Source of the DNA: an uncultured Rhodospirillales bacterium
GTDB taxonomy: Bacteria; Pseudomonadota; Alphaproteobacteria; Acetobacterales; Acetobacteraceae
DNA: 64,000 nucleotides
Assembly: GCA_903835235.1 (NCBI GenBank)
Contig: CAILMF010000015.1
Coordinates: forward strand, 186,001-250,000
Direction: 5' to 3'
The position numbers were made by a program, and so were the translations under genes. How positions within the stretch are numbered: the stretch's first letter is position 1; every line of letters starts with the position of its first letter. The notes under the pieces were generated by a model that was given only the letters and a program-made list of their open reading frames with translations, was not told where the DNA came from and did not search any database. Positions 55,386 through 63,696 of this stretch are shown here, piece by piece.

Positions 55386-57014
55386 GTGCTCGGCCAAATG
55401 CAGTGCCAACCGCTGTTGATCTCGTCCATCATCCGCTACGCCGCGCGCCACCATGGCCGCACCGAGGTCGTCTCCAAGCTGGCCGATGGCAGCCTGCATC
55501 GCAGCAACTACGCCGAGGTAGAGCGCCGTTCCCGCCGGCTGGCGCAGGCGCTGGGCGGCCTGGGGGTGACGTTGGGCGACCGCGTGGCCACCCTGGCGAT
55601 GAACGGGCATCGCCACCTGGAATGCTACTACGGCATCTCCGGCATGGGCGCGGTGTGCCACACCATCAACCCGCGCCTGGCGACGGACGACATCGCCTAC
55701 ATCATCAACCACGCCGAGGACGTGGTGCTGTTCGCCGACCCCTTCTTTGCCGCCACGCTGGCCGCGGTGGCAACGGCCTGCACCGGCAGCCTGCGCGCCA
55801 TCGTCATCATGGGCGACCCCAGAGAGGTGCCGGCGCTGGACCTGCCCGCCGGCATGGCGCTGCTGAACCATGAGGACCTGATCGCCGGCGCCGATGACAG
55901 GTACGCCTGGCCGATCTTCGACGAGAACACGGCGTCGTCGCTCTGCTACACCAGCGGCACCACAGGGCGGCCGAAGGGCGTGCTGTACAGCCACCGCTCC
56001 ACGCTGCTGCACAGCATGGCCGGCAATGCCGGGGACAGCCTGGGCGTCCGTGCCGCCGACCGCGTGCTGCCCGTGGTGCCGATGTTCCACGCCAATGCCT
56101 GGAGCCTGCCCTATGGCGCGCCCATGGCCGGCGCCGCGCTGATCCTGCCTGGCCGTCACCTGGATGCTCCCAGCCTGGTGGCGCTGATGAATGGCGAGCG
56201 CGCCACCTTCTCGGCCGGCGTGCCGACCATCTGGCTCGGCCTGTTGCAACACCTGCGGGAGACCGGCACCAGGCTGGAGACGGTCAAGCGCACCGTCTGC
56301 GGCGGCTCCGCCGTGCCGCGGGCGCTGATGGCAGCCTATGAGGAGATGGGCATTCCCATCGTCCAGGCCTGGGGCATGACCGAGAGCAGCCCCATCGCCA
56401 CCGTCAACGCCCCCACCGAGGCGACGCTGGCGCTGGAGCCGGAAGCCGCGCTGGACCTGCGGGCAACCCAGGGCCGCACCGTCTTCGGCGCCGATGTCCG
56501 CGCGATTCGTGAAGACGGCAGCGAGGCGCCCTGGGATGGCGAAGCCCCCGGCAACCTAGAGTTCCAGGGCCATTGGGTGGCCAATGGCTACTTCCGCCAG
56601 CCGGAAACCGCGGTGGGCGACCATGGCTGGTTCCCCACCGGAGATGTCGGCACCTTCGACCCCAATGGCTTCATCCGCCTGACCGACCGCACCAAGGACC
56701 TCATCAAATCCGGTGGCGAGTGGATCAGCAGCATCGACCTGGAGAACATCGCCGTCGCCCACCCGGACGTGGCCGAGGCCGCCGCCATCGCCGCCGCCCA
56801 CCCGAAATGGGCCGAACGTCCACTGCTGGTGGTGGTCGCCAAGCCGGGCCGCACCCTGACGGAGGCAAGCGTGCTGGCCTTCTTCGCCGACAAGGTACCG
56901 AAGTTCAGCGTGCCGGACGCGGTGCTGGTAGTGGACGAGCTACCACACGGGGCGACGGGCAAGATTCAGAAGAATGTGCTGCGGGCGAAGTATGGTGGCT
57001 ACCTTACGGCGTAG
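55386..57014 (+). CDS. Long-chain fatty acid--CoA ligase (AMP-dependent synthetase)
   Basis: A 542-residue ANL-family enzyme. The phosphate loop is SSLCYTSGTTGRPKGVLYSHRS, followed by VVPMFHANAWSLPYG, WGMTESSP, and GWFPTGDVGTFDPNGFIRLTDRTKDLIKSGGEWIS; the catalytic Lys is in GATGKIQK. It makes acyl-CoA from medium- or long-chain acids (AlkK-like). The GTG at 55386 is favoured by GGGAGG five bases upstream. Probably co-transcribed with the desaturase and under the same TetR control. Confidence 0.92.
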   Translation: MLGQMQCQPLLISSIIRYAARHHGRTEVVSKLADGSLHRSNYAEVERRSRRLAQALGGLGVTLGDRVATLAMNGHRHLECYYGISGMGAVCHTINPRLATDDIAYIINHAEDVVLFADPFFAATLAAVATACTGSLRAIVIMGDPREVPALDLPAGMALLNHEDLIAGADDRYAWPIFDENTASSLCYTSGTTGRPKGVLYSHRSTLLHSMAGNAGDSLGVRAADRVLPVVPMFHANAWSLPYGAPMAGAALILPGRHLDAPSLVALMNGERATFSAGVPTIWLGLLQHLRETGTRLETVKRTVCGGSAVPRALMAAYEEMGIPIVQAWGMTESSPIATVNAPTEATLALEPEAALDLRATQGRTVFGADVRAIREDGSEAPWDGEAPGNLEFQGHWVANGYFRQPETAVGDHGWFPTGDVGTFDPNGFIRLTDRTKDLIKSGGEWISSIDLENIAVAHPDVAEAAAIAAAHPKWAERPLLVVVAKPGRTLTEASVLAFFADKVPKFSVPDAVLVVDELPHGATGKIQKNVLRAKYGGYLTA

Positions 57015-57075
57015 GGCCTGATCCCCGTAGGCTGCATCGCGGAAGCGGCGAATCGGTCGTTCAGCGCAAAGCCGG

Positions 57076-57104
57076 AGCGTGATCCACCAAGGGGGGATCA
57101 CGCT
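57076..57104. terminator. Convergent hairpin after the acyl-CoA ligase
   Basis: AGCGTGATCC (57076-57085) pairs with GGATCACGCT (57095-57104) across a nine-base loop. It lies between the stop codons of the convergent ligase and Bug receptor genes and could end transcripts from both sides. Confidence 0.65.
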
Positions 57105-57117
57105 TCGGGGCCGCGCC

Positions 57118-58083
57118 TCAATCGGCCTTGATGCCGTTCTCCCGGACCACCTTGCCCCAGGTCTCGATGGTGCGCGCCAGGAAGGTGCCGAAGCCCTCCG
57201 GCCCCTGCGGTGCCACGTCCACGCCCAGCGTGCCGCCCAGACGCTCCTTCACGCTTGGCACCTCCAGCGCCTGGCGCAGCGCGGCTTCCATGCGGGCGCG
57301 GATCGGCGCCGGCGTGGCCGCGGGCGCCAGCACGCCCCAGAAGGCCTCGGCTTCCACATTGATGCCCACCTGCTTCAGCGTCGGCGCATTCGGCGCCACG
57401 CTGGCGCGGGTGCTGCCGGTGCTGGCCAGGGCGCGGATGCTGCCGCCCTGCATCAGCGCGGCCAGCACAGTACCGGTGGCGGTGGGCAGGTCCACCTCGC
57501 CCGTCGCCGCCGCCGTGCTCAGCGGGCCGCCGCCCCGATAGGGCACGTGGATGAAGCTGGCGCCGGTCTCGCGTTCCACCAGCTTCATGGTCAGGTGCGC
57601 CAGGCTGCCATTGCCGATGGTGCCGTAGCTGATGCTCTCCGGCACCGCCTTGGCCGCCGCCACCAGCGCCGCCATGTCGGCCCAGGGCCGCCCCTTGCTG
57701 GCTGTGATCAGCATCGGCGAAGTGCCGATCATCAGCACCGGCGCCAGGTCCTTCTGGGTGTCGAAGCCGATATTCGGGATCAGTGCCGGGTTCACCGCAT
57801 GGGTGTCGAACACCAGGACCCAGGTATTCCCATCTGGCGCGCTGCGGGCGACTTCCCGTGTGCCGATGCTGCCGGATGCGCCGCCCTTGTTCTCCACCAC
57901 CACCGGCACGCCGAGGATTTGCGTGAGATGCGGCTGCAACAGGCGGGAGATGGCATCCACGCTGCCGCCGGGCGGGAAGGGCGCCACCAGGCGGATAGGG
58001 CCGTTCGGCCAGGGGGCCTGGGCCAGGCCAGGGGCGGCCATTGCGGCCATCGGCGCGGCCAGCAGGGCACGGCGGTTCAGCAT
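57118..58083 (-). CDS. Bug family tripartite tricarboxylate transporter receptor
   Basis: A 321-residue orphan periplasmic receptor. Signal MLNRRALLAAPMAAMAAPGLAQ, then APWPNGPIRLVAPFPPGGSVDAISRLLQPHL, VVVENKGGASGSIGTREVARSAPDGNTWVLVFDTHAVN and HVPYRGGGPLSTAAATGEVD. Its sequence pattern is very close to the receptor at 52548, suggesting a duplication. The ATG at 58083 is taken. No membrane components of a TTT system are adjacent. Confidence 0.92.
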   Translation of the reverse strand: MLNRRALLAAPMAAMAAPGLAQAPWPNGPIRLVAPFPPGGSVDAISRLLQPHLTQILGVPVVVENKGGASGSIGTREVARSAPDGNTWVLVFDTHAVNPALIPNIGFDTQKDLAPVLMIGTSPMLITASKGRPWADMAALVAAAKAVPESISYGTIGNGSLAHLTMKLVERETGASFIHVPYRGGGPLSTAAATGEVDLPTATGTVLAALMQGGSIRALASTGSTRASVAPNAPTLKQVGINVEAEAFWGVLAPAATPAPIRARMEAALRQALEVPSVKERLGGTLGVDVAPQGPEGFGTFLARTIETWGKVVRENGIKAD

Positions 58084-58172
58084 AATGCGCAGTCCTTCCC
58101 AGTGGCATCCAAGCAGACGCCCACCTGAGGGCGAATAGCCCGCCGGCAACCCGCGATCAAACCGGAACAGCG

Positions 58173-59234
58173 TTACCGCGCGGCCGGCGGCGCCTTGGCC
58201 GCCAACAGCGCGCGGCGGATATCCTGTTCGCAGGTGATCAATTCCTGCGTCGCCTTCTGCCTGCCGTCGCGGGCCTGCTCGGCAATGCGCAGGCTGTCCT
58301 CGATGGTCGCCACCAGCGCGGCATTGGCCTTCTGCACCGCGGCCATGTCGAAGACGCCGCGTTCCAGTTCTACCCGCGCTTCCGCATTGCCGCGGCGCAG
58401 CGTCTCGGCATTGGCGGTCAGCAGCTGGTTGGTCAGGTCGGTCGCCGCCTTCACCGCGGCGCCGGCTTCCCGCATGCGGTGGATGGCCAGCGCCTGGGCC
58501 AGCTGCTGGCGCCACAGCGGCACGGTGTTGGCCAGCACCGAATGGATCTTGCTGGCCAGCGCCTTGTCGTTTTCCTGGATCAGCCGCAGCGAGGGCAGCG
58601 CCTGCATCGCCACTTGCCGCGTCAGCCGCAGGTCATGGGTGCGGCGTTCCAGCTCGTCCCGCGCCGCGCGCAGGTCGCGCAGGCGCTGCGGCGCCAGGTC
58701 GTCGCTCGGGTTGGCCAGTGCCTGGGCCTCCAGCGCCGGGATGCTGTCGCGGTCGGTGCTGGCCAGCACCTGCTGCCCGGCCTCGATATGCGTGCCCAGC
58801 GCGTGGAACCAGTCCAGCGTCGCGGCGTAGAGCCGCTCGATTCGCTCGACATCCTCCAGCAGCTTGGTGCGGTGTGCGTCCAGCCGGTCGCCGATGCTCT
58901 CGACCTGGCCCTTCACGCCCTCATACTGCTGGATGATCCGCGTCACCTCGCCACCGCCCTTGGTAAACCAGCGCGCCAGCAGGTTGGGCTTCTCGGCGAT
59001 CTTGGTGACGTCGAAGCCCTTCAGGGTGGAGAGCAGCCCGCTCAGGGTCTGCCCGGCCTCGCCGGTTTCCTGGTTGCGGGCGCCTTCCAGCATGGCGTCG
59101 GCGGCGGCGGCGGCGCGGCTCTGCGTCGCCGCGCCAAAGCGCAGGATGCTGCCGGGGTCGGCCAGGTCGATCTGCTTCACCAGGGCCTGCACTTCGGCTG
59201 TCGGTGCGGTGGTTTGGGGCAGCTGCTCGCTCAC
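58173..59234 (-). CDS. Toxic anion resistance protein, TelA family
   Basis: A 353-residue cytoplasmic, strongly helical protein. ARWFTKGGGEVTRIIQQYEGVKGQVESIGDRLDAHRTKLLEDVERIERLY is the classic TelA core, followed by long helices to AEARVELERGVFDMAAVQKANAALVATIEDSLRIAEQARDGR. The family is linked with tellurite and antimicrobial tolerance and often sits next to XpaC-type proteins, as here. The molecular role is not established. The start overlaps the xpaC-like stop by four bases. Confidence 0.92.
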   Translation of the reverse strand: MSEQLPQTTAPTAEVQALVKQIDLADPGSILRFGAATQSRAAAAADAMLEGARNQETGEAGQTLSGLLSTLKGFDVTKIAEKPNLLARWFTKGGGEVTRIIQQYEGVKGQVESIGDRLDAHRTKLLEDVERIERLYAATLDWFHALGTHIEAGQQVLASTDRDSIPALEAQALANPSDDLAPQRLRDLRAARDELERRTHDLRLTRQVAMQALPSLRLIQENDKALASKIHSVLANTVPLWRQQLAQALAIHRMREAGAAVKAATDLTNQLLTANAETLRRGNAEARVELERGVFDMAAVQKANAALVATIEDSLRIAEQARDGRQKATQELITCEQDIRRALLAAKAPPAAR

Positions 59235-59989
59235 GCGAAACCCTCCTGCTTCAGGCGATCGGAAAGCACTTTTACCTGTATCTCCAATTGCTCGCTTTCC
59301 TCGCGCCGCACCTTGTCGCGCAGCTCGGCGGCGGTGCGGGTCAACTCGTCCAGCAGCGGCGCCAACGTGGCCGGTGGCGTGGCGCCGGCCTGCAGTCGTT
59401 CGGTAATCCGCTCCAGCCCGTCCAGGTGAACGGCCAGGAAACGCCGCGCCAGCGGCAGCCGCTCCGGCCGTGCGACCAGGTCGTCCAGCACGCTGGCCAT
59501 CGCCTCCGCCGTTGCCGCCAGGTGGCTGTCCTGCAACCAGCGTGCGGCCCCCCGGATGCGTTCCAGCCTGGCCCGCGCCTCATCCACCAGGCCGGGCGGT
59601 GCCGGCGGTGGGGGCGGGGCAGGGGGAGGCGGAGGAGGTGCGACCTCGGGGATTTCGGCGTAGAGCATGCGTGTGCCGGCCACTGCCATGGCAGCCAGCA
59701 GCAGCGGCATCGGCATGGCCAGCCTGGCGCCGAGCAGCGCAACCAGCATGGTGCCGATACCCATCAGCCAGCCGGCGCGGCGTGCATCTCCAAGGCGGCC
59801 GCGCCGCAGCGCCTTCACCGCCAGCCAGGTGAAGAACATGCCCAGCAGGCAGCCGGTCACGCCATCGGAACGCCCAGCCAGCGCGTAGACGAAGGCCGCC
59901 GGCACCAGCGGCAGCGCGAAGAACGGCAGGACCAGCCCACGATACCGCGCGCGCAGCCCGATCCAGCCCCGCAGAACGCCGTCCAGCAT
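59231..59989 (-). CDS. XpaC-like (5-bromo-4-chloroindolyl phosphate hydrolysis family) membrane protein
   Basis: A 252-residue protein with four membrane segments in the first 110 residues (LVLPFFALPLVPAAFVYALAG, VTGCLLGMFFTWLAVKAL, AGWLMGIGTMLVALLGARLA, and PLLLAAMAVAGTRMLY), a proline-rich linker (about residues 117-132) and a helical cytoplasmic C-terminus ending KVLSDRLKQEGFA. Position directly upstream of telA and the domain pattern mark it as XpaC family. ATG at 59989 follows a 56-residue small gene with TGATG overlap. Confidence 0.84.
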   Translation of the reverse strand: MLDGVLRGWIGLRARYRGLVLPFFALPLVPAAFVYALAGRSDGVTGCLLGMFFTWLAVKALRRGRLGDARRAGWLMGIGTMLVALLGARLAMPMPLLLAAMAVAGTRMLYAEIPEVAPPPPPPAPPPPPAPPGLVDEARARLERIRGAARWLQDSHLAATAEAMASVLDDLVARPERLPLARRFLAVHLDGLERITERLQAGATPPATLAPLLDELTRTAAELRDKVRREESEQLEIQVKVLSDRLKQEGFA

Positions 59990-60159
59990 CAGCTGAACAA
60001 CCGGGCGAAGGCGCGAACCAGCGCCACCACGCCAGCCAGCCACATGCTCAGCATCAGCAGCGCGCCGCCGCCGGCCCAGACCAGCGGCGTCGTCAAGGGG
60101 TTGGCTGGCGGCGTCACCGACGCGGCAGCGGAGCGGGAGGTCATGTTGCGCCAGGTCAT
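59989..60159 (-). CDS. Small single-pass membrane protein upstream of xpaC-like and telA
   Basis: A 56-residue frame beginning MTWRNMTSRSAAASV. A hydrophobic segment of about 23 residues (VWAGGGALLMLSMWLAGVVAL) near residues 27-49 is followed by a short basic tail ending ARLFS. Its stop overlaps the ATG of the xpaC-like gene (TGATG), which implies translational coupling. A start at the internal Met6 (60144) is also possible. It has no recognised family. Confidence 0.65.
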   Translation of the reverse strand: MTWRNMTSRSAAASVTPPANPLTTPLVWAGGGALLMLSMWLAGVVALVRAFARLFS

Positions 60160-60239
60160 CGCAGCCCGTTACATCGGCCCATGCGGGGCGCCGATCAAGC
60201 GCCACCGTGTAACAACGCGCAACGGGAGGAAAGCTTTCG

Positions 60240-61172
60240 ATGGACCAGATCGCAGTCGTTGGGGCCGGGCTGATCGGCCGGGCCTGGTCCATGGTCTTCG
60301 CCCGCGCCGGCTGCCAGGTGCGGCTGTGGGACATCGCGCCCGGCGTGGCCGAGGCATCGCTTGCCCTGATCGCCGACCGACTGGCCGACCTGCACGCCGC
60401 CGGCCTGATCTCGGAGGCGCCGGCCACGGTCCTTGCCCGTATCTCCGCCACCGCGACGCTGGCAGAATGCGTCGAAGGCGCGATCCATGTGCAGGAGAAC
60501 GGCCCGGAGCGGCTGGAGCCGAAGCAGCACCTCTTCGCCGAGCTGGACCGTCTCTGCGGGCCGGAGACGGTCATCGCCTCCTCGACTTCCGGCATTCCCG
60601 CCAGCGACTTCACCGGCAACCTGCGGGGACAATCCCGCTGCCTGGTGGCCCACCCGGTCAACCCGCCCTACCTGGTACCGCTGGTGGAAATCGTCGGAGC
60701 GCCCTGGACCGCGCCCGAGGTCATCATCCGCACCCGGGCGTTGATGGACCGCGTTGGCCAGGTGCCGGTGGTGGCGCTGAAGGAAACGCGTGGCTTCGTG
60801 CTGAACCGGTTGCAGGCGGCGCTGGTCGCCGAAGCCTTCCGGCTGGTGCGGGACGGCGTGATGTCGCCCGAGGATGTCGACGCCTGCGTCAAGGACGGGC
60901 TTGGCCTGCGCTGGTCGTTCATGGGGCCGTTCGAGACGATTGACCTGAACGCACCTGGCGGCGTGGCCGATTACTGCGAACGCTTTGGCCCGCTGATGGG
61001 CGCCATCACCGCTGAACAGGATCCGTTCGGCTTCAACGGCCCGGTGGTGGAGCAGGTGGCAGCGGCGCGGCGAGACATGCTGGCGGCCGGTCGGATTGAG
61101 GAACGCAGCGCCTGGCGCGACCGCCGATTGATGGCGCTGATCGCCCACAAGCGCGGCGAGCCCCGCGAATGA
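60240..61172 (+). CDS. 3-hydroxyacyl-CoA dehydrogenase family protein (lambda-crystallin-like)
   Basis: A 310-residue NAD-dependent dehydrogenase. AVVGAGLIGRAWSMVFARAGCQVRLWD is the Rossmann motif, SSTSGIPASDF, CLVAHPVNPPYLVPLVEIV and ETRGFVLNRLQAALVAEAFRLV carry the catalytic Ser-His-Asn set of the family. The overall size and the LGLRWSFMGPFETIDLNAPGG end are those of lambda-crystallin/L-gulonate or L-carnitine dehydrogenases rather than FadB. GGGAGGA lies nine bases before the ATG. Confidence 0.88.
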   Translation: MDQIAVVGAGLIGRAWSMVFARAGCQVRLWDIAPGVAEASLALIADRLADLHAAGLISEAPATVLARISATATLAECVEGAIHVQENGPERLEPKQHLFAELDRLCGPETVIASSTSGIPASDFTGNLRGQSRCLVAHPVNPPYLVPLVEIVGAPWTAPEVIIRTRALMDRVGQVPVVALKETRGFVLNRLQAALVAEAFRLVRDGVMSPEDVDACVKDGLGLRWSFMGPFETIDLNAPGGVADYCERFGPLMGAITAEQDPFGFNGPVVEQVAAARRDMLAAGRIEERSAWRDRRLMALIAHKRGEPRE

Positions 61173-61225
61173 ACGCGCAGCGCAGCATGGCCGAAAGGTA
61201 TGAACGCAGGGGTTTTCATCACGCC

Positions 61226-61240
61226 CAATTGTAGTTGTGA
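61226..61240. repeat. CAATTGTRGTTG-type element upstream of the GH16 gene
   Basis: This 15-base stretch matches 13 of 15 bases at 63292-63306, just downstream of the same gene, and both lie in local dyads. It could be a regulator site or a repeat; one promoter-side copy and one end-side copy are seen. Confidence 0.35.
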
Positions 61241-61319
61241 TCCCTGCGAATCCGCGCTGTCGCCGCGTTCTCGTCTGCGAGAAGGGCCCTGAGTTCGAGG
61301 CCATCGGCGGAGGCATATA

Positions 61320-63260
61320 TTGTCAGGCACTATCGACTGGAACGCGCTGGCGGCGCAGGCGCAAGCCAACTTCAACGCGACCGGCAGCTGGTACATCAGC
61401 ACGCCTTCGACCACACCGCCGGCGACGCCTGTTGCCGGCGTAGCCAGCACCATCGGCAGCGGCGCGGACAGCTTCATCCTGCTGCTGTCGGAGGATGCCT
61501 GGCAGGGTGACGCCCAGTACACCGTCTCGGTCGATGGCGTGCAGGTTGGCGGGATGCAAACCGCCCATGCCACGCATGGCTCATCCGACGACAGCGTCAC
61601 GGTGCTGGGCAATTGGGCGGCAGGTCTGCACAGCGTCCGTGTGGCCTTCCTGAACGACGCTTATGGCGGCACGCCGACGACCGACCGCAATCTATATCTG
61701 GATGGCGCGAGCTACCATGGCAGCGCCCTGCCCAACGCCACCGCCGCGCTGCTTTCCACCGGCGCGGCCGGCTTCGGCTTTACCGTCATCCCGCCTGTCA
61801 TTCCGCCCGCCGTCACGCCCACCACGGCGACGATCGGCAGCGGGGCGGGAACCCTGGTGCTTATGCTGTCGGAGGACGCCTACCAGGGCGACGCGCAATA
61901 CACCGTCTCGGTGGATGGCGTGCAGGTCGGCGGCATTCAGACCGCACATGCCAGCCACGCCGCAGGGCAACACGACACCCTGAATGTGCTGGGCAACTGG
62001 GCGCCTGGTCCGCATAGCGTCAGCGTCAACTTCCTGAACGACGCCTATGGCGGCACCGCGGCAACCGACCGCAACCTCTACCTTGACAGCGCGAGCTTCC
62101 ACGGAGCGACGGTGGCGGGCAGCACCGCCACCATGCTGTCGGCCGGCCCTGCCAGCTTCAGCTTCACCGAACCCACTCCGGTGATATCCGGCTCTATCTC
62201 CACCACCCTCGGCAGCGGCGCCAACAGCATCGTGCTGAAGCTTTCCGAGGACGCCTACAATGGCGACGCGCAATACACCGTCGCGGTGGATGGCGTGCAG
62301 ATCGGCGGGGTGCAGTCGGTGCATGCAAGCCACGCCGCCGGGCAGGACGATACGCTGACACTGCACGGCACCTGGGGCCCCGGCCAGCACTTCGTCAACG
62401 TCACCTTCCTGAACGACGCCTTTGGCGGCAGTGCGACCGCGGACCGCAACATGTACCTGGATGGCGCCACCTTCGACGGCGTGGCGGTGCCGGGTTCGGT
62501 CAAGCCGCTGCTCTCTGCGGGCACGGCCGGCTTCAGCTTCGGCCAGCCGGTCAATACGCCGGCGCCCGGCGGGCTGGTGCCGGTGCAGGCGGGCTACACG
62601 CTGGTGATGCAGGACGACTTCAGCCATGGCTACGACCATAGCCATTGGGGTGATCCCTTCCCGCTGCCCTGGGCGAATGGCCCCTCGTCCAACGGCGCCT
62701 ATATCTGGGATTCCACCTCCGTCGGCGTTCGCAGCAACGAGATGCAGGTCACTATGACCCAGGAGGCGGATGGTTGGCACACCACCGGCTTCAACAGCTT
62801 CCGCGCCGGTGTCGGCATCCACTTCGGCACGGTCGACTTCGACGCCAAGGTGGAGGCGGCGAAGGGCACCGCCGCGGCCTTCCTGATGTGGCCGATGACC
62901 GACACCTGGCCGCCCGAGATCGACATGCTGGAGACGCCGAACAACCAGGCCATGCACACACTGCATTACGGCAGCGGCAGCGCCGATGCGGTGATCCAGT
63001 TCGGCGGGCCGGACCCGTCGCAGTGGCACCACTACCAGCTGACCTGGCTGCCGAATATCGTGGAGGTGAGGGCCGACGGCGTGGTCACCGCCAGTTGGAA
63101 CTATGGCATTCCCGATGTCGCCATGGGCTTCGGCGCCCTGGGGGTGGTCGGCGGTCCGGGCGATGGCTGGATGGGTGGTGCGCCGGACGCTTCCACGCCG
63201 CCCCTGGTGACCGTTCACCTCGACAATGTGGTGATGGCGCAGTGGAACGGCATCGCTTGA
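61320..63260 (+). CDS. Glycoside hydrolase family 16 protein with three CBM60-like repeats
   Basis: A 646-residue protein. Three tandem modules of about 110 residues (44-152, 171-282, 297-408) each contain GSGA...LLSEDAxxGDAQYTV.VDGVQ.GG and FLNDA.GG....DRN.YLD; this is the calcium-dependent xylan-binding CBM60/36 pattern. Residues about 425-646 are a GH16 beta-glucanase-type domain with catalytic EIDMLE (Glu533, Asp535, Glu538). There is no N-terminal signal peptide; the start is MSGTIDWNALAAQAQANF. Export through another route is likely. TTG start with GGAGG six bases upstream. It may trim the cell's own exopolysaccharide or act on plant glucans. Confidence 0.88.
   Translation: MSGTIDWNALAAQAQANFNATGSWYISTPSTTPPATPVAGVASTIGSGADSFILLLSEDAWQGDAQYTVSVDGVQVGGMQTAHATHGSSDDSVTVLGNWAAGLHSVRVAFLNDAYGGTPTTDRNLYLDGASYHGSALPNATAALLSTGAAGFGFTVIPPVIPPAVTPTTATIGSGAGTLVLMLSEDAYQGDAQYTVSVDGVQVGGIQTAHASHAAGQHDTLNVLGNWAPGPHSVSVNFLNDAYGGTAATDRNLYLDSASFHGATVAGSTATMLSAGPASFSFTEPTPVISGSISTTLGSGANSIVLKLSEDAYNGDAQYTVAVDGVQIGGVQSVHASHAAGQDDTLTLHGTWGPGQHFVNVTFLNDAFGGSATADRNMYLDGATFDGVAVPGSVKPLLSAGTAGFSFGQPVNTPAPGGLVPVQAGYTLVMQDDFSHGYDHSHWGDPFPLPWANGPSSNGAYIWDSTSVGVRSNEMQVTMTQEADGWHTTGFNSFRAGVGIHFGTVDFDAKVEAAKGTAAAFLMWPMTDTWPPEIDMLETPNNQAMHTLHYGSGSADAVIQFGGPDPSQWHHYQLTWLPNIVEVRADGVVTASWNYGIPDVAMGFGALGVVGGPGDGWMGGAPDASTPPLVTVHLDNVVMAQWNGIA
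61449..62543 (+). repeat. Three-fold internal repeat of about 330-380 bases
   Basis: The three carbohydrate-binding modules of the GH16 gene are also similar at DNA level, for example in the stretch coding for GDAQYTVSVDGVQ (about 61509, 61887 and 62265). Copies lie at 61449-61775, 61830-62165 and 62208-62543. Recent duplication or gene conversion is suggested, and copy number could vary between strains. Confidence 0.75.
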
Positions 63261-63287
63261 GCTAGCGTCGGGGCGGTTGCCAGGATG

Positions 63288-63307
63288 TTCGCAATTGTGG
63301 TTGCGAA
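63288..63307. terminator. Short hairpin after the GH16 gene
   Basis: TTCGCAA (63288-63294) pairs with TTGCGAA (63301-63307) across a six-base loop, 28 bases after the stop. It is weak for a terminator and overlaps the repeated CAATTGTRGTTG element. Confidence 0.35.
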
Positions 63308-63360
63308 AGACCTAAGGTTCCGTCTATGTTCTCGCCCAAGAGACGTCGAGGACGACCCCA

Positions 63361-63603
63361 ATGGATCTTGGTTCCGCCCCTCCGCTGCAGTTCAGCCGCT
63401 GCCCGCCGGCCTTCCGGCAGTTGCGCCCGACCTTGGTTTCCCCGCTGCTGCGGCCCAGCCGGCGGGCCGTGGCGCCGTTGCGCCTGACCATACCGCCGCT
63501 GCCGCCGAAGCCGGTTCGGCCCACGCTGGGGCTGCGGTTTCGGGCGGTGCTGCTCGCGGCCACCGGCTTCGGTCCGCCTGATCGCGGGGCGCAACAGCTC
63601 TAG
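63361..63603 (+). CDS. Possible small proline- and arginine-rich protein
   Basis: An 80-residue frame lying in the gap between the GH16 and aldehyde dehydrogenase genes. Third positions are GC-rich as in real genes of this region and a weak purine-rich site (GAGGACGAC) precedes the ATG. The composition (many Pro, Leu, Arg, with no motif or signal) also fits chance opening in GC-rich DNA. No family recognised. The rest of 63308-63696 shows only the ribosome site of the next gene. Confidence 0.25.
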   Translation: MDLGSAPPLQFSRCPPAFRQLRPTLVSPLLRPSRRAVAPLRLTIPPLPPKPVRPTLGLRFRAVLLAATGFGPPDRGAQQL

Positions 63604-63696
63604 CCGCCGCGTTGCCAGCGCACCGGTATATCGCCACACTCCCGCCCCCCAAGCCAGGGACCAACCCCGGCAAAGAGACACCGAGGAGCACGGCGC

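Noticed and set aside
58084-58515. Extended 465-residue form of the Bug receptor at 57118
   Set aside because: The extension covers the telA 3' end on the same strand in another frame; the signal peptide begins at the ATG at 58083.
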